In this document: positions 12,536-23,810 of the stretch, piece by piece | How positions within the stretch are numbered: the first letter of the stretch is position 1 | Layout: every line of letters begins with the position of its first letter | Source of the DNA: Lobulomyces angularis | Lineage: Eukaryota; Chytridiomycota; Chytridiomycetes; Lobulomycetales; Lobulomycetaceae | Length of the DNA: 61,484 bases | Reading direction: 5' to 3' | Assembly: GCA_027604685.1 (NCBI GenBank) | Contig: JADHYX010000097.1 | Location: forward strand, 1-61,484 | The notes under the pieces: generated by a model | Database searches by the model: none | Told to the model about the DNA's origin: nothing | What the model saw: only the letters and a program-made list of their open reading frames with translations | Position numbers and translations under genes: made by a program

Positions 12536-14802
12536 TTATAAAATTTCATCAAGATCAAATAAATCATCCTCAAATTTTTTTTCAACAAAAATAACTTTTT
12601 CAGTTTTTTCTGCAATGCTAAAATTTTCTTCATTTTCATTGGAATGACTTTCATTTTTTTTTTCTCCAATTTTTACATTTTCCTCCACCACATTTTCTTT
12701 GCTACTGTTTATCACTTCTTCATTTATTATACTATTTTTTTCTACTTCACTTTTGGATTCCCATTTATTTCTATCCACGTCATTACCATATTTCACAAAT
12801 AGCTCTTCGCCAGGTTTAATATCTCTTGTTGTAACTACCCAAATTTGATTGACTTCACTCCTGCAAAAAAAAAATACAATTAATATATTAAATTCATTCA
12901 TTTACCCGTCAAAAAAAGTTACATTTGACCTCGTATAACTCTCATTGATGAAGTGAATCGGACAAAATAATTTGTTATTAGTATTTTCAAATGTGTATGG
13001 TAACCCCTCTTCATTTGTAGCATCTAATCATATTCGTTACAAATATATTTTTTTATGATAGCTGTTACCTAAAACGTTATATTTCCATCTAATTGAATAT
13101 TCTGAGGCTTTACCTACATTATCCTTGATTTGATCAAACTCATCCTTTTTTTTTTTTTATATTAAAAAAGAAAATTAAAAATCAAAAATATTACTTCTGT
13201 CATCGGCACTCCAAAATAAAATCCTATAATAGTGTGTATTGGAATATACCTCTAAAAGAATTTAAAAAATAAATATAAAAAGGAAAATTTCTTAAGAGAA
13301 ATGGTACCAATGCAAAACAACCCTTTCCAGCATTAGGTATAGTAGAAATTTTCACTTCCAACAGCTCAAAAATAGACTTTGGTATATATTCTTCTGCAGT
13401 GTTTTGCTCTTTTTCAGAATCTATATCATCTTTACTGAAACAAAATTCATCATTAACTACTTTTTCTTCAGGGTTATTTTCTTCAATTAGTTTTTTTATT
13501 TCAATTGTACTAGAATCAATCTTATTCACTTCTTTTTTTTCATCTTCAAATATTAATCCTAAATCCTTTAAATCACCGTCATAAAAATCGTCAGGTGCAA
13601 TTTTTTTCTTTGGAAGCACTCTACAACTTGATCTCGTCTTAATTACATTAGCTTCTTCGTTGGTAGTCACATCCGATCGTAAAACTCTTTTATTTATTTC
13701 TAAATTGTTGGGCTTGACCAAATCCTGTCGTCTCCTCAGCACCGAATTATACCTAAAAAAATTTGTTAAACTTTTTCTTATAGTAAACTTAACCTTCGAA
13801 TGCATTCGTTAATTCTTGGAAATGATATATTCCTTTTTGGAGTAGGTAAAATACTAGGAGTGATAATAAGGGGATTATCATATTTTTTTGGAGAATTAAT
13901 TTTTCTTCCAGAGGTAGTAGTTCTGGTGGGAGAGTCCAATAAATCAAGTTTTTTTTTTTTTTCATGATCAAGTAAAATCTTTTCTAATTGAAACTCGTCT
14001 ATTTCGTTTAAAACTGTTTCCTCAACTGTTTCCTTATAAATGTTTTTTTTAAAAAAAATTGGCCAATCTACTTCAATTAATTCCTTCATCCATTTGTCAT
14101 AATCGCTCAAGGCTTTTTCAAATGAATAAGGTGGAAAGGCCGCTTCAAATACCTATTGTCAGTTGAAAACTTTTCAAAAAAAAAGAAAAATTTCTTCTTT
14201 ATTTTTACCATGCTATTATATCCAGGCAATCTTCCTAAATTAACAAACAGACCATTAACGTTCGTTGTTAAGACTCCTGAAACAGTATTTTCTGGAGTCT
14301 GTGACGTATAATTATAAAAAAAAATAAACAAATAAAAAATAAATGAATAATTATTAAAATAAGTTTTAATTTTTGAAGAAATTTTTATTTATTTTAATTT
14401 TAATTTTGTATCTACCTTACCTCCAAAAAGTTTGGGTAAATTTTTTTCCTTTGATATTTTTTTATCCAAAAGAAGAGTTCGTTTCATTAATTCACTTCTG
14501 GAAAGAGGTGTGCCAGCTTCTCTGTAGAATGAGAGGAATTAAAATTGCGTTTGTTAAAAAAAAACTTTTCAATGATTTATTATACCTTAAAACCATGAGA
14601 ATTAAGTAAGACTGATTGTACCATCTTTAAAAACAGATATAAAACAAAAAATAGAGGCATAAAATACAAGAAAATAAAAACAAAAAATTAAAAACCTTGG
14701 TCTGTCTCCACCTTTTTTTATTTTGACGATTGGAGAAGGAGGTTTTTGCTTTTCATCATCGGAAGTTACTAGTTTAGGTTTAATTGGTCTTTTTCTCTTC
14801 AT
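12536..14802 (-). CDS. HARE-HTH plus SET-domain chromatin protein
   Basis: Multi-exon gene from ATG 14802 to TAA 12536. A basic N-terminus (MKRKRPIKPKLV) is followed by a winged-helix region that looks like HARE-HTH: WYNQSYLILMVLREAGTPLS, RSELMKRTLLLD and, across a GTAGAT...CAG intron, GGKTPENTVSGVLTTNVNG. After an acidic, charged linker comes a SET domain: STIPNAGKGCFAL, joined by an intron to RYIPIHTIIGFYFGV, then HFINES in place of the usual N-H-S, NVTFF, VVTTRDIKPGEELFVKYG. A long acidic C-tail follows. SET domains transfer methyl groups from SAM to lysine on histones and other proteins. HARE-HTH domains occur in chromatin and RNA-polymerase-associated proteins and probably bind DNA. The SET assignment is strong; HARE-HTH is by motif only. 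Confidence 0.8.
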
Positions 14803-15045
14803 AATTTCAAAGTTTATTTTTTTTACTTTTTTTTTTTATTAAAAAAAAAAACTTCACTTAAAAAAAAAACAGTATAACTCAGGACGTGATTTCAAAAACC
14901 CTAACTCAATAGACTTTTTTATTTTAAAATTAACTTATTTATGGACATAACTACTACTTAAAAAAAAAAAATAAAATAAATAAAACCATCTACAAAAAAC
15001 CAACCATTTTTTTAAAAGATAAAATAAAATAAAAAAAAGAAAAAA

Positions 15046-16404
15046 TTATCTCTTTGTTTCAATTGGTGCAACATTGAAGAAATTGTTCCAGGTATCTACA
15101 AAATTTTGATTATTTATATTGTTATTAAACACATTGCTATTTACAACTCCAAAATTTTCTTGTTGTTGTTGAAGAAAAAATATTTGCTGTTGCATCAAAA
15201 TTTGTTGCTGTTGTAAAACATCATGGTTATTGTTAAATTGGGGAAAAAATTCATTGAAATTTTGATGCTCGGTGGATATTGATGAAGAAGCTGGAGATGG
15301 ATATTCAAAACTGTTGACAAAATGTTGATTAGGTATTCGCTGCAGCGTCAGATGTAGCTGCTGGTTTTGAATTTGTCGCTCCTGATGCCTTTTAATAGCG
15401 TCTTGGTGTTCTGAAGATGACTGGTGATAAATAGTGTTAATTGAAGAACTTAAAAAAAAAATAATCGCTTTAGTGAATTAAGGTTTTTTTTTAGTTGTAC
15501 CTGGTATAATTTAAAGGTAAGTGGATATTTTTATCGTCATTTAAATTTAAAACATTATCAAACAATATTTCATTATTTAGTATATGTTGTGTGTTTTGAT
15601 TATTCAAATCATCAAGTGAAACATTGTTAGTTTCACTTTGTGAATTATCCTCAACTTGTTTACTTTGACAGTCCTTACTTAATGCTTCTTTAACTTTTAA
15701 TGCTGTTGGTAATGGGGCTGTATGTTTTATAAAATTCAAAATGTCATCTTCAAATAATAAAGTAGCTAAGTAAAAATGGAGGATTAATAATTTAAAAAAA
15801 AATAAAAAAAGTAAAATTTTGTTTTGAATACCTTCCAAATTAGATTCATCTTTAATTTTTTTTAACATTTGACTTTCACTATTTTTTGAGTTTTGAGCCA
15901 ATATTTCAGCTTCCGCTAACTCTTCCTCTTTTATAATTGCTTCTAGTAGATCGAGTTCTTTTTTTTCATCCAAAAGATTTTTTTCAGATTTACCATTTCT
16001 CATAATAACTAAATCATCTTCAGTTAATTTTGGTTTTTTTTCATTGTGCTGTTTTCTTAAATGACGAATCAATTCATCTCTCCTTGAAAATCTTTTTAAA
16101 CATAGAGGTCTTGGACAATGAAACGGTCTTTCACTAAATTATGATTTAGTTCTTTTTTTCAATGAAATAAAAATTTTAAAAAAAACCAACCCCGTATGGG
16201 TTCTCAAGTGGCGTTGCCGATGCTCTTCTCGTTTAAAATCTTTTTTGATATGTTTTTTTTTTTTTTTTTTTTTGGTAGAGAAAAAATAATAAAAGTAAAA
16301 TTTAGAATGTTTATTAAGGTTAAAAAAAATTAAAGGATACTTCTTTCACAAATGGAACAAGGATATATTCTGAGCTTAATATCCTTAGTAGGTTTTGCCT
16401 TCAT
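15046..16404 (-). CDS. C2H2 zinc-finger transcription factor (Mig1/CreA/Egr-like finger pair), Gln/Asn-rich tail
   Basis: Spliced gene from ATG 16404 to TAA 15046. Two adjacent C2H2 fingers lie at the N-terminus: YPCSICE...FKREEHRQRHLRTH, the linker TGERPF, then FHCPRPLCLKRFSRRDELIRHLRKQH. The contact helices (KREEHRQRH; RRDELIRH) resemble Mig1/CreA/Egr-type fingers that bind GC-rich sites. The rest is acidic, then Gln/Asn-rich (QQQQILMQQQIFFLQQQQ), typical of activation or repression tails, and ends NVAPIETKR. Finger 1 is split by an intron with long homopolymer runs, and a second intron falls in the TGE linker. Targets cannot be predicted from sequence. A nuclear regulator is confident; orthology to Mig1/CreA is tentative. 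Confidence 0.83.
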
Positions 16405-16776
16405 TGTTTTTTAAAAGATAAGTGAAGGGAATTTTGAAGTAGGTTTGAGATATTTATAAATAAATGCTTTTTTTTCAAAGTTGATGAAAATTTTTGCTTC
16501 AAAACTCTTTGCAAAAAAAAAAATTGCTAGAAAAAGAAAAAATGAGAATAAAATTCAGTAGAATAAAAACTGAATTAAAAATTTTTTTTTTTTTAAAAAA
16601 ATTTTTATTGTGAAAAATTCTATTAAATTTTTTTTTTTCCTCAAAACAACGCCATCCTTACCCCACTTTGAGGTTTTGTACCACATCAAAACTCCGTTAA
16701 AACCCTTGTGATAACAGCGCAACATGCGGATTTCACTTGTTACGCCATCCTCAGCATGCCCCACAGCGATACCATT
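16405..16776. other. spacer containing in-frame continuation of the F-box/LRR frame
   Basis: This stretch lies between the zinc-finger gene start and the F-box/LRR stop, both on the minus strand. About 16640-16776 has unusual GC-rich, protein-like sequence that continues the F-box/LRR frame after its TAA (NGIAVGHAEDGVTSEIRM and on to WGKDGVVLR). The remainder is A/T homopolymer. Confidence 0.5.
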
Positions 16777-19406
16777 TTAAGCATCTGCAGCACCATCTAC
16801 CCTACTATTCATTGTATTATTCATATCATTATCCATCCTTCTAATCATATTATTATTCAAACTAATATTCATTGCATTATCCATCCTCCTAATCAATGTG
16901 CTGCCAACTCTTTCATTAATAAACGTGCTGCCCACACCCATAACCCCAAAATTATCTTCGTTCCCCCCATTCAACCTGCTATCCAAACCACCCAAACTAC
17001 CATCTACTGTTGGAAAAAAATCTACTTCAACCTCATTCATCCTATTGCTTCTTCGCAATTCACCATTAATGTTGTTCCGCTTTCTTGTAATATAACGAAT
17101 CTCCAGTTGCTCTACCCACCAAAACTCCCTCTGCAGCTCTTTTGTGTACCCTATATAATGTTTCTTTAAATATTCATGTAGTTCTTGCAACTCTTCCTTG
17201 TTCTTACTTCTAAATTCCTCAACCCCCAACACAAATTTTTCCAGCATCCCATGATTCATTAAAAACTGCTTCACTTCATTTTCACTTTCTCTAAAACCTC
17301 CATCAATTGTCACCTAATAACGTGAATTATTTTTTGCTTAAGAAATTTCATTCTTTAATTGATAATTTTTACCTCCATACTTTTCAAACTACTTTTCCAA
17401 TATACCATATTTTGCTCACTTCCTACGTTAAATCCAAATTTGGAAAACTTAATTCCCACTAGTTTAAAACTACTCAAGTATTTACAATTTGTTCTTAAAT
17501 TTGACATAAATTCAATTCCACACACTAAATTCTCTTCGAAATTCGTTTTATTTTGACCTCCTTTTTTAGCCGATGAAACCATAGTTTTTTTTATATCGAG
17601 TACTTTGAGATTACTAGATTTACCATCAAAAATTATTTTTTTAACAAAGCTTAAAGCATCGGATCTTCCATCGGTATGAATGTGGAACTTAAATATTTTT
17701 AAATGCTTTTGAGTTATTGATAAATTTTTTTGGTATAATTCAGAACTTTTAAAATCGGGTAAATAAGAGACTTGCAATTCCTGCAATTCATCTTGACTAG
17801 ACAAAAAATTCAAAAAATTTAAAACACAAATTGGTGCGTAAATTGACAGTTTTTTTAATTTAGGCAAACAGCTTGTATCCGCATCCATCACAAATGAATC
17901 CAATATATATTTATTGTACTTTGTAAATTTCACATCCAACTCCTTTAGATTTCTTAATTTTAAACTGTTCAAATTTAGAGAGTCAATATCATCAACTTTC
18001 AAGGTTCTTAAATTTTCGTAGAGACCTTTTTTCAAAAAGTTAACAGATGTTGATAGTATTCCAAATCCTTTTAAATTTAAGCATACCAGGTTGCTTGAAT
18101 GAAATTGAGGTAAGGATTCAACGCAAAGTCGACGCTCAACGTTTACAGTGTGATTAAAAACTTCTTGTGTATATGTTTCCGAATAGCCTTCAACATTCCA
18201 ATATTTACAGTTTACAAATTTAATTGCTTTTAAATTTAAATATCTACAAAAATTATTCAAGATTAATTCCCCCAATTCCACTTTCGGTACGCTCATGTCA
18301 TTTTCGATACATTCTTGTTTTTCATCAAAATATAAAAATTTATGTCCAAAAAAATCAAATTCGCATTCAAAAAAACTAATGCTAATCAGTTTACTTCCAA
18401 AATTGAAAATCTCCTGTATAGTATTTAAATCCAATTTAAAATTTTTTAATTCCAATTTCGTCAATAGTTTTGCATTTGCAGTCAAATTTTTAAAGAATCT
18501 ACTTCGAAATTTCACTAATCCAATACAATTTAAACTGAGAAAATTGAGTTTTAAATTTTTTAACCTAAATATTAGACCATAAAAAAAATCATCAAGTTTT
18601 TCTTCATTTAATTTTTGTAATGTCAACGTCTTTAAGTTTGGTAAGATTTCGTATCGAAAATCTTCAATTTGCAGTTCATCTTCCTCATCGTTAGACATAT
18701 CAATAGAAGACCACCTTTGAAAAGAATTTATGCTAAATAGTAGAGGGCAGTTTAACTGTAACTCCAGCAACGATTTTACTTTAAACATTTCAAATATTGG
18801 ATTTTGGGAGGAACCAAGTAATATATGTGGAATCGGCATAACCATGTCCTCATTTAATATTAATTGTTTTAAGTTTGGGGTATTTTTTAATCCACCCATT
18901 ATACTACTCGTACATGTTGTGATGGATTCTACTGTTGGATGTCCTGTAAATGATTGTCCCTAAATACAAAATTTAATTATTAATCAAATTTCAAATAAAA
19001 TAATTAATTTTATTGCCAGTTGATAAATTTTATTTTTTTTATACCAATTCAACTAATTTTTTTAATTCTGATTCAACACTTCAAAAATAAAAAAATAAGA
19101 AATAATTTTTAATTTAATTAGTAAATTAACTTACAAATTAATAATTAAAAAGGTTAAAGATTTAAGAAACGGAAATTTTAACTTTAATTCAATTAAGTCA
19201 TTCAAAAAGAAACTCGATGCAATATTTAAGTCCTAAGGTAACAATAAGAAAATTAAACGAAATTGAAAAAGGAAAAAAAAAATTGATACCTTAGATTCAG
19301 AGATGACATTAGACCAGCGTTTATTTACCAAAGCAAGAGGTAGTTTTTGCTTTAGTGTCAGTTTGTCTGCAATTAGAATAGCAACTTCAGTTGGTATTGA
19401 GTTCAT
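16777..19406 (-). CDS. F-box/leucine-rich-repeat protein
   Basis: Spliced gene from ATG 19406 to TAA 16777, about 800 residues. The N-terminus is F-box-like (IPTEVAILIADKL...LALVNKRWSNVI). Most of the protein, from one long exon at about 17355-18960, is a degenerate leucine-rich-repeat array (LKTLTLQKLNEEKLDD, LKELDVKFTKYNKY, LKKLSIYAPICVLNF). A last exon joins KSMEV to TIDGGFRE and ends in a low-complexity tail with a 48-bp repeat. F-box proteins usually bring substrates to SCF ubiquitin ligases through Skp1, with LRRs as the substrate-binding part. The first exons are small and their junctions less certain. The frame continues open after the stop. Substrate unknown. Confidence 0.75.
16801..16896 (-). 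repeat. 48-bp coding tandem repeat, two copies
   Basis: Two adjacent 48-bp units (16 codons each) encode LIRRMDNAMNISLNNN and MIRRMDNDMNNTMNSR in the C-terminal tail of the F-box/LRR gene. The copies differ at several bases, so the duplication is not fresh. The unit keeps the reading frame. Confidence 0.7.
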
Positions 19407-19489
19407 AATTTTTTCTATTTCAAAAATATAGTGGCTTTTGTGGCGCCATTCAAATTTATACTTTTATTAACGTAAACTAATGAGATCAA

Positions 19490-20459
19490 TTATGATTCTG
19501 CATAAACGATTCTAAATTCCTCTAATAAATTTTCTACTTCAGTAATGAATTCTTTAATTACCCCCAATTCTTTTTCCCCTTCTTTCCCAAAGAAGTAACG
19601 CAACAGGCTCTTTTTTACGTATGGTGGTTCCAAAACCATAAAAAATTCTTTTTCCATACCTTCATCCAGTTTATTATTAAAAAATTTAAAATATATTTCA
19701 TCTTTTAATTCATAACTAGTAAATTTTTTTTCTCTTAAAAAACTGATCAACTTTTGTTGCAGATTATTTAACAAACTATTTTCGATTTTGTTTACTTTTT
19801 CTAAAGGAAAGTAATGATTAAATATTTCGATAATGGTGGTTGAAGAAATTTTTTTTTGTGGTGAAAAATGATCCTGTTCGTTTTCACATTCTATATTTAG
19901 TAAACATAAAAATTTAAAAACGTCATGTAAACTTGAATTAAAAGTTTTTATACCAAATATCTCTTTAATTGAGTTATCAAAAACCAACTTAAAATTACAA
20001 CTTTTAGGTAACGGTAAATCCTCTACATCCTCTACAGAAAAAAAAAAAAGGTTTAGAATAATGTAACTAAGTTAAAAAAAATGTCTATGCAAAAATTAAA
20101 AAAAATTTAAATTTATAAAGTTTAGTAGATTAATATTTTTTTTTAATTACACATACTATCCTCAGATTCGAAAGTTTGTAAAAGTATTTTTGAATTTGTT
20201 ATTGGATCTATAACCATTAATCTTCCATAAATTACTTCTGTGTTTTTAAAAATTATTTTTACGAAGGTTCCTACCTGAGGAAAGAATTCTTTTAAAATTA
20301 AAAAATAAAGTAAAATAAAGAAAAAAAACCTGGTCCAACTCTTGGAGCTTCTTCAAGAGCGGCATCAGGTCTATAAGAAGGTGGTATAATCCTTTCTTCT
20401 CCCAGCTGAGTACTCACTACTTCTACTATTCCACTAGCAGATTCTTTATCTTTAATCAT
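19490..20459 (-). CDS. unknown protein with possible Sm/Lsm-like (Gemin6-like) segment
   Basis: Three exons from ATG 20459 to stop 19490, about 260 residues. Exon 1 (MIKDKESASGIVEVVST...) joins through a GTTTTT...GTAG intron to GTFVKIIFKNTEVIYGRLMV, followed by IDPITNSKILLQ. A third exon (DVEDLPLPKSCNFKLVFDN...) is mostly helical. The pattern 'VKIIFKN-x-YGRLMVIDPITNSKILL' resembles an Sm1 strand set, as in Gemin6-type Sm folds where 'G.l.tiDP...ivL' is common. If so, it would act in snRNP assembly, but this rests on one motif. The helical C-terminal half is not recognised. Coding status is good; function is weakly supported. Confidence 0.6.
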
Positions 20460-20812
20460 TATAAAAAAAAAAAAATTATTTGGTGATATTAAATTTTTTA
20501 TTTTTTTTTTTTTTAAATACATTAAAAAAAATTACAGATAGAAAAAAAAGAAGAAAACAATAACGACACTTTGTAATAACAATGAAACGAATTATTTATT
20601 GAACTTGTATATTTGAATTAAAAACAAATATAAAAAAATTTGAAAATATATACATTTTATACATTACTCGATATGGAAATAAAAAAAAAAAAGAAACTTT
20701 TTTTGATATAAAATGAAACAATTGAAATGCCTTTTTAAAAACTATGCTCTAAATGTAAATAATTAAAATGAAAAAAAAAAAAAAAAACTTTTTTTTGAAA
20801 GTTTGTGCTTTT
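20460..20812. other. spacer
   Basis: A/T-rich sequence between the start of the Sm-like gene and the stop of the next minus-strand gene. It should carry the promoter of the former and the 3' UTR of the latter. No other coding signal was found. Confidence 0.4.
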
Positions 20813-21564
20813 TCAAAAAGATACGATATATGGTGAAACGATGTCAAGATGAGAATTTGGTGTTGACTTCAACTTTTGTCTGGTTTGACACTTGTTTTTT
20901 TCAAATAAAGTATCATTCCAAATTGAGTCTTTTTGTGAAATGCAAAAAATAGTGGAGACAATGATATCACTTAAATAATTATAATCCTCGTTTTTAATTT
21001 TCAGTTCCTTTGTTGATATTTTGTATGAACTTTTGGTTTTTTTTTAGGAAGTGGTTAGTAACTAAATGTACAATGGCAGAGAGAAAAAAAATTTTTTTGT
21101 ATTTACGCAATCTCGACATCTTCATCGCCAATTCTGTATAGCTTTAATTTTTTTTTTTTTCCACTGTAGTCTTTTTTCCACTTAAAACTATTCAAACTGT
21201 CAAGAAAACAAAAGGAATAGCGCATTAAATCAAAATTAATCAAGTTGATAAAACCATTCAACTCAAACTCTTTTATCTCAATAATAAAATTAAATTCAAA
21301 ATTTTTACTTTTTTGCAAGTTGAGAGACTTTTTCAGGTAGACTTTTGAATTGTCTTGCAAAAATTTTGGTTGGATATGATCTAATCTTTCAACTTTAATG
21401 CTTTTACCTAGCTCAGAACTGCTGCAGCTGTGATTTTTGCAGGGAATAATAATTTCGTAGATGGTTTGGTTGTTTAAATTTGATTTTACTTTTTTTGTTT
21501 GAAACGAGCTTGTTTTGTCTTTACTTGTTTTTTTGAATACCAGTGAGGGATTAAATGGCAGCAT
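20813..21564 (-). CDS. unknown protein, possible tubby-like/DUF6593-type barrel (224 aa)
   Basis: Two exons, 21107..21564 and 20813..21029, join in frame (DEDVEIA to SYKISTKELKIKNED) across a 77-nt intron. The intron has a GTAAAT donor, a perfect TACTAAC branch-point box at 21060-21054 and an AAAAG acceptor. The product is 224 residues, basic, with no signal peptide or membrane segment. The layout 'FKWKKDYSGKKKKLKLYRIGDEDVEIASYKIS...DIIVSTIFCISQKDSIWN' recalls the small tubby-like beta-barrel family that is expanded in fungi, where Y/W-K-W, a charged hairpin and a helix with 'ivvTfl' occur in this order. That is inference from pattern only. A Cys/Ser cluster (CKNHSCSSSE) sits in the N-terminal third. 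Confidence 0.6.
21054..21060 (-). promoter_or_regulatory. canonical TACTAAC branch-point in intron 21030..21106
   Basis: The minus strand reads TACTAAC about 25 nt upstream of the AG acceptor that joins the two exons of the 224-aa gene. This heptamer is the yeast-type branch-point consensus and supports the intron call. Confidence 0.6.
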
Positions 21565-21829
21565 TATATTTCTTAGTTCTTTTCATCACTTAAATTTTCA
21601 TTTATCCTACTTTTATACCATAACACTGTGCCAACTCTACTCAAAACTTTTTTTTTTTTTTTGTTCATTCCTCTTAACAGGTACAATATTGTCTCCTTAA
21701 ATTTCATCACATGAAATAGATGAAGTATTGACCTTTAAAAACTGGAATTTGCAACAAATCGAGTTTAGAAGAAAAGTCAATAGAAATGGAAGAAATAGTT
21801 TATAGAAGCATCACCTAAATAAGAGTTTA

Positions 21830-22470
21830 AAACAGATGAAGTTGAAAAGGTAGCTTTCACTGTGAAGTTTGCAACTACAACTATCACTATTGACAAAAAA
21901 GTATTTGAAATTTAATTAGTTCCTAGTTTTGACCCAGAAACATCATCGCAAAATATAAAAGTGAACCCCAAAGTCCAATGGAAATTTATGAACTAAAAAA
22001 AATGAATTTTGTTCTTAATCCAATATAAAGGCAGATTTCAATTTCGAAGAGGCAACAAAGGATGAAGTACTGGAAGAGACCATACTTTTATTTGAAGAAA
22101 CAAAAAACAAAAATTTTTAAATTTTTTAACTTTAAATCAATCACGAAACAAGTTGCTTTTAATCTAGAACAATTTTTGAAAGGTTTCAAGCAGAAGTTGA
22201 AAGTTTAAATGAAAAAATAATATGGATATCATGATTTTATTAGTAAAGAAACTTAAATTATTCAAAGTTTTAACACAAGTATTGCTAAATTAAAAATTAC
22301 TGGTCAGCTTGGATGTAACGAAGAATGCAGCAACTACAAAACAACTGTTCGGTACAGTATATATGATAGAATAGGTTTTAGTGGAAGAGGAATTGAATGC
22401 CGAAAATCAAAATCCAATTGCGGGAAATGGGAAAAAGAATATCAACAATCAATAAAGGTGCAACCTTAAG
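21830..22470 (+). pseudogene. decayed coding sequence, unknown family
   Basis: Several protein-like pieces on the plus strand are separated by stops or frame shifts: VEKVAFTVKFATTTITIDKK, VPSFDPETSSQNIKVNPKVQ, FNFEEATKDEVLEETILLFE, and a cysteine-bearing open stretch at about 22250-22469 with LGCNEECSNYKTTVRYS and GRGIECRKSKSNCGKWEKE. No set of GT...AG introns that I tried joins them cleanly. The amino-acid composition is far less Lys/Asn/Phe-biased than random AT-rich frames, which argues for former coding. Family unknown. The cysteine segment could instead be a single surviving exon. Confidence 0.4.
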
Positions 22471-22919
22471 AATTTGAAGATTTGATAATCAATATGTAAA
22501 GGACAACAGTTTTGTTGATAGTAGTAATAAAAAATAAAATGGTAAGAAATTACACTTTGCTGCATGTCTTTTTGTAAAAGCATTTAAAGTTCTACTGAAG
22601 AAAAGTATGTCATTCTCTTCTGAATTTGAAAAAGTTGGTAACTGAAATGAACTCATCCAAATCTGCTCTTTGTTGTATTGATTTTTGTTGACTAAGTTAG
22701 GATATTTGATAATAAAATTTAAATATTTTTTAAATAGGGTGTTTTTAAATTGGGTTATGGTATTATAGGTATAGTAATAAATAAAGGTTGAAAAAGTACT
22801 ACTTCTACATCCTACTTGCTTTTTTCAAATAATAAATAATCTATTTAAAAATACATCATTTTTATTTACCACAGAACCAGGCAACTCATCTTACTCTGGC
22901 TAATTTCACTCTATAACTT

Positions 22920-23081
22920 ATCATTCCACTACAGTGAGCTGCAATGTGGATAGTGACAAGATAAGTTTACAAAAAAAAGAAACCTATTTTGAGAGACTCA
23001 AAAAATGTATCAGCTATTCAGCAGTTTTGTCTAATGACATATGGACAGATCTAACCACCAATACCTTTAATGTAATTTAAA
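22920..23081 (+). pseudogene. possible remnant of a hAT-like transposase
   Basis: A short plus-strand open stretch contains KKETYFERLKKCISYSAVLS and, directly after, NDIWTDLTTNTF before a TAA. A 'D-x-W-T-[SD]' tryptophan motif after a hydrophobic strand is seen around the catalytic core of hAT-family transposases. No terminal inverted repeats, target-site duplication or second domain was seen, so this is a weak pattern match and could be coincidence. Confidence 0.2.
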
Positions 23082-23810
23082 TATTTCTTTTACATAAGAC
23101 AAGGTACAGTTATTGAACAATTCCAATTTTTTTTGTTTTTTTTAAAAATAATAAGAATATTTATAAAAATTTTTATTACCAGAACTTTTGTGTTAAAAAA
23201 AATTTTTGTAGTCTCATATAAAGTAGATCGAATTGTTGTAGAACGCTGTTAATTAATATTTTTCATTTTATAGCTTACAGATAGCATACACTTTTTCTAA
23301 AATTTTAAAAAATAATTAGAAAATACTGTTCCTGTTCTTCAAGGTTCTTAAGAATTATTCTAAAATGTTTCAATGATTGAGATTTTTATATATATAAAAT
23401 TTTGAAATAGGATTCCAATTTTTTTTTTCAATACAAATAAAGCAATGCAATCCAGCTCTTTTAAAGAAGCTATCTGCATCCTGGAAACTGCATGAATGCA
23501 AAAAATGAATTAAGAAAAGAAAAATACTTGTAAAACTTTAAAATAGTTTTGATATGAAAAATAAAATAGAATTATTCTGCAATTATAAAAATGCTTACAA
23601 ACTTTAAAGTCCTGAACATTTTTTTTTCTAAAAATTTTCTTTGAGGACATGAAACTTCAAGTGTTTTAAATAAATTCATATAATTAATAGATATTTTAAA
23701 ATTTATATACAATTTACCCTAATTAAACAGTAAAGTTACTGTTGAAACTTTTATTTATTTTTTTTTATTAGTTTGAGTTGAATTTTTTAATTTTTGAGAA
23801 CAATAAGCAA

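Larger units (their letters stand above)
21565..23810. other. gene-poor 2.2-kb region with decayed coding fragments
   Basis: No intact gene was found. About 21830-22470 (+) and 22920-23080 (+) contain protein-like frames broken by TAA stops and frame changes, described separately. The rest, about 23090-23810, is AT-rich and non-coding; its 3' part should hold the promoter of the Vac8-like gene. Codon-like structure without an intact frame suggests old pseudogenes. Confidence 0.45.

Noticed and set aside
16708..17313. Plus-strand open frame of about 150 codons, rich in His/Ile/Pro, opposite the F-box/LRR last exon
   Set aside because: It is the antisense shadow of the minus-strand coding exon; its repeats mirror the minus-strand coding repeat.
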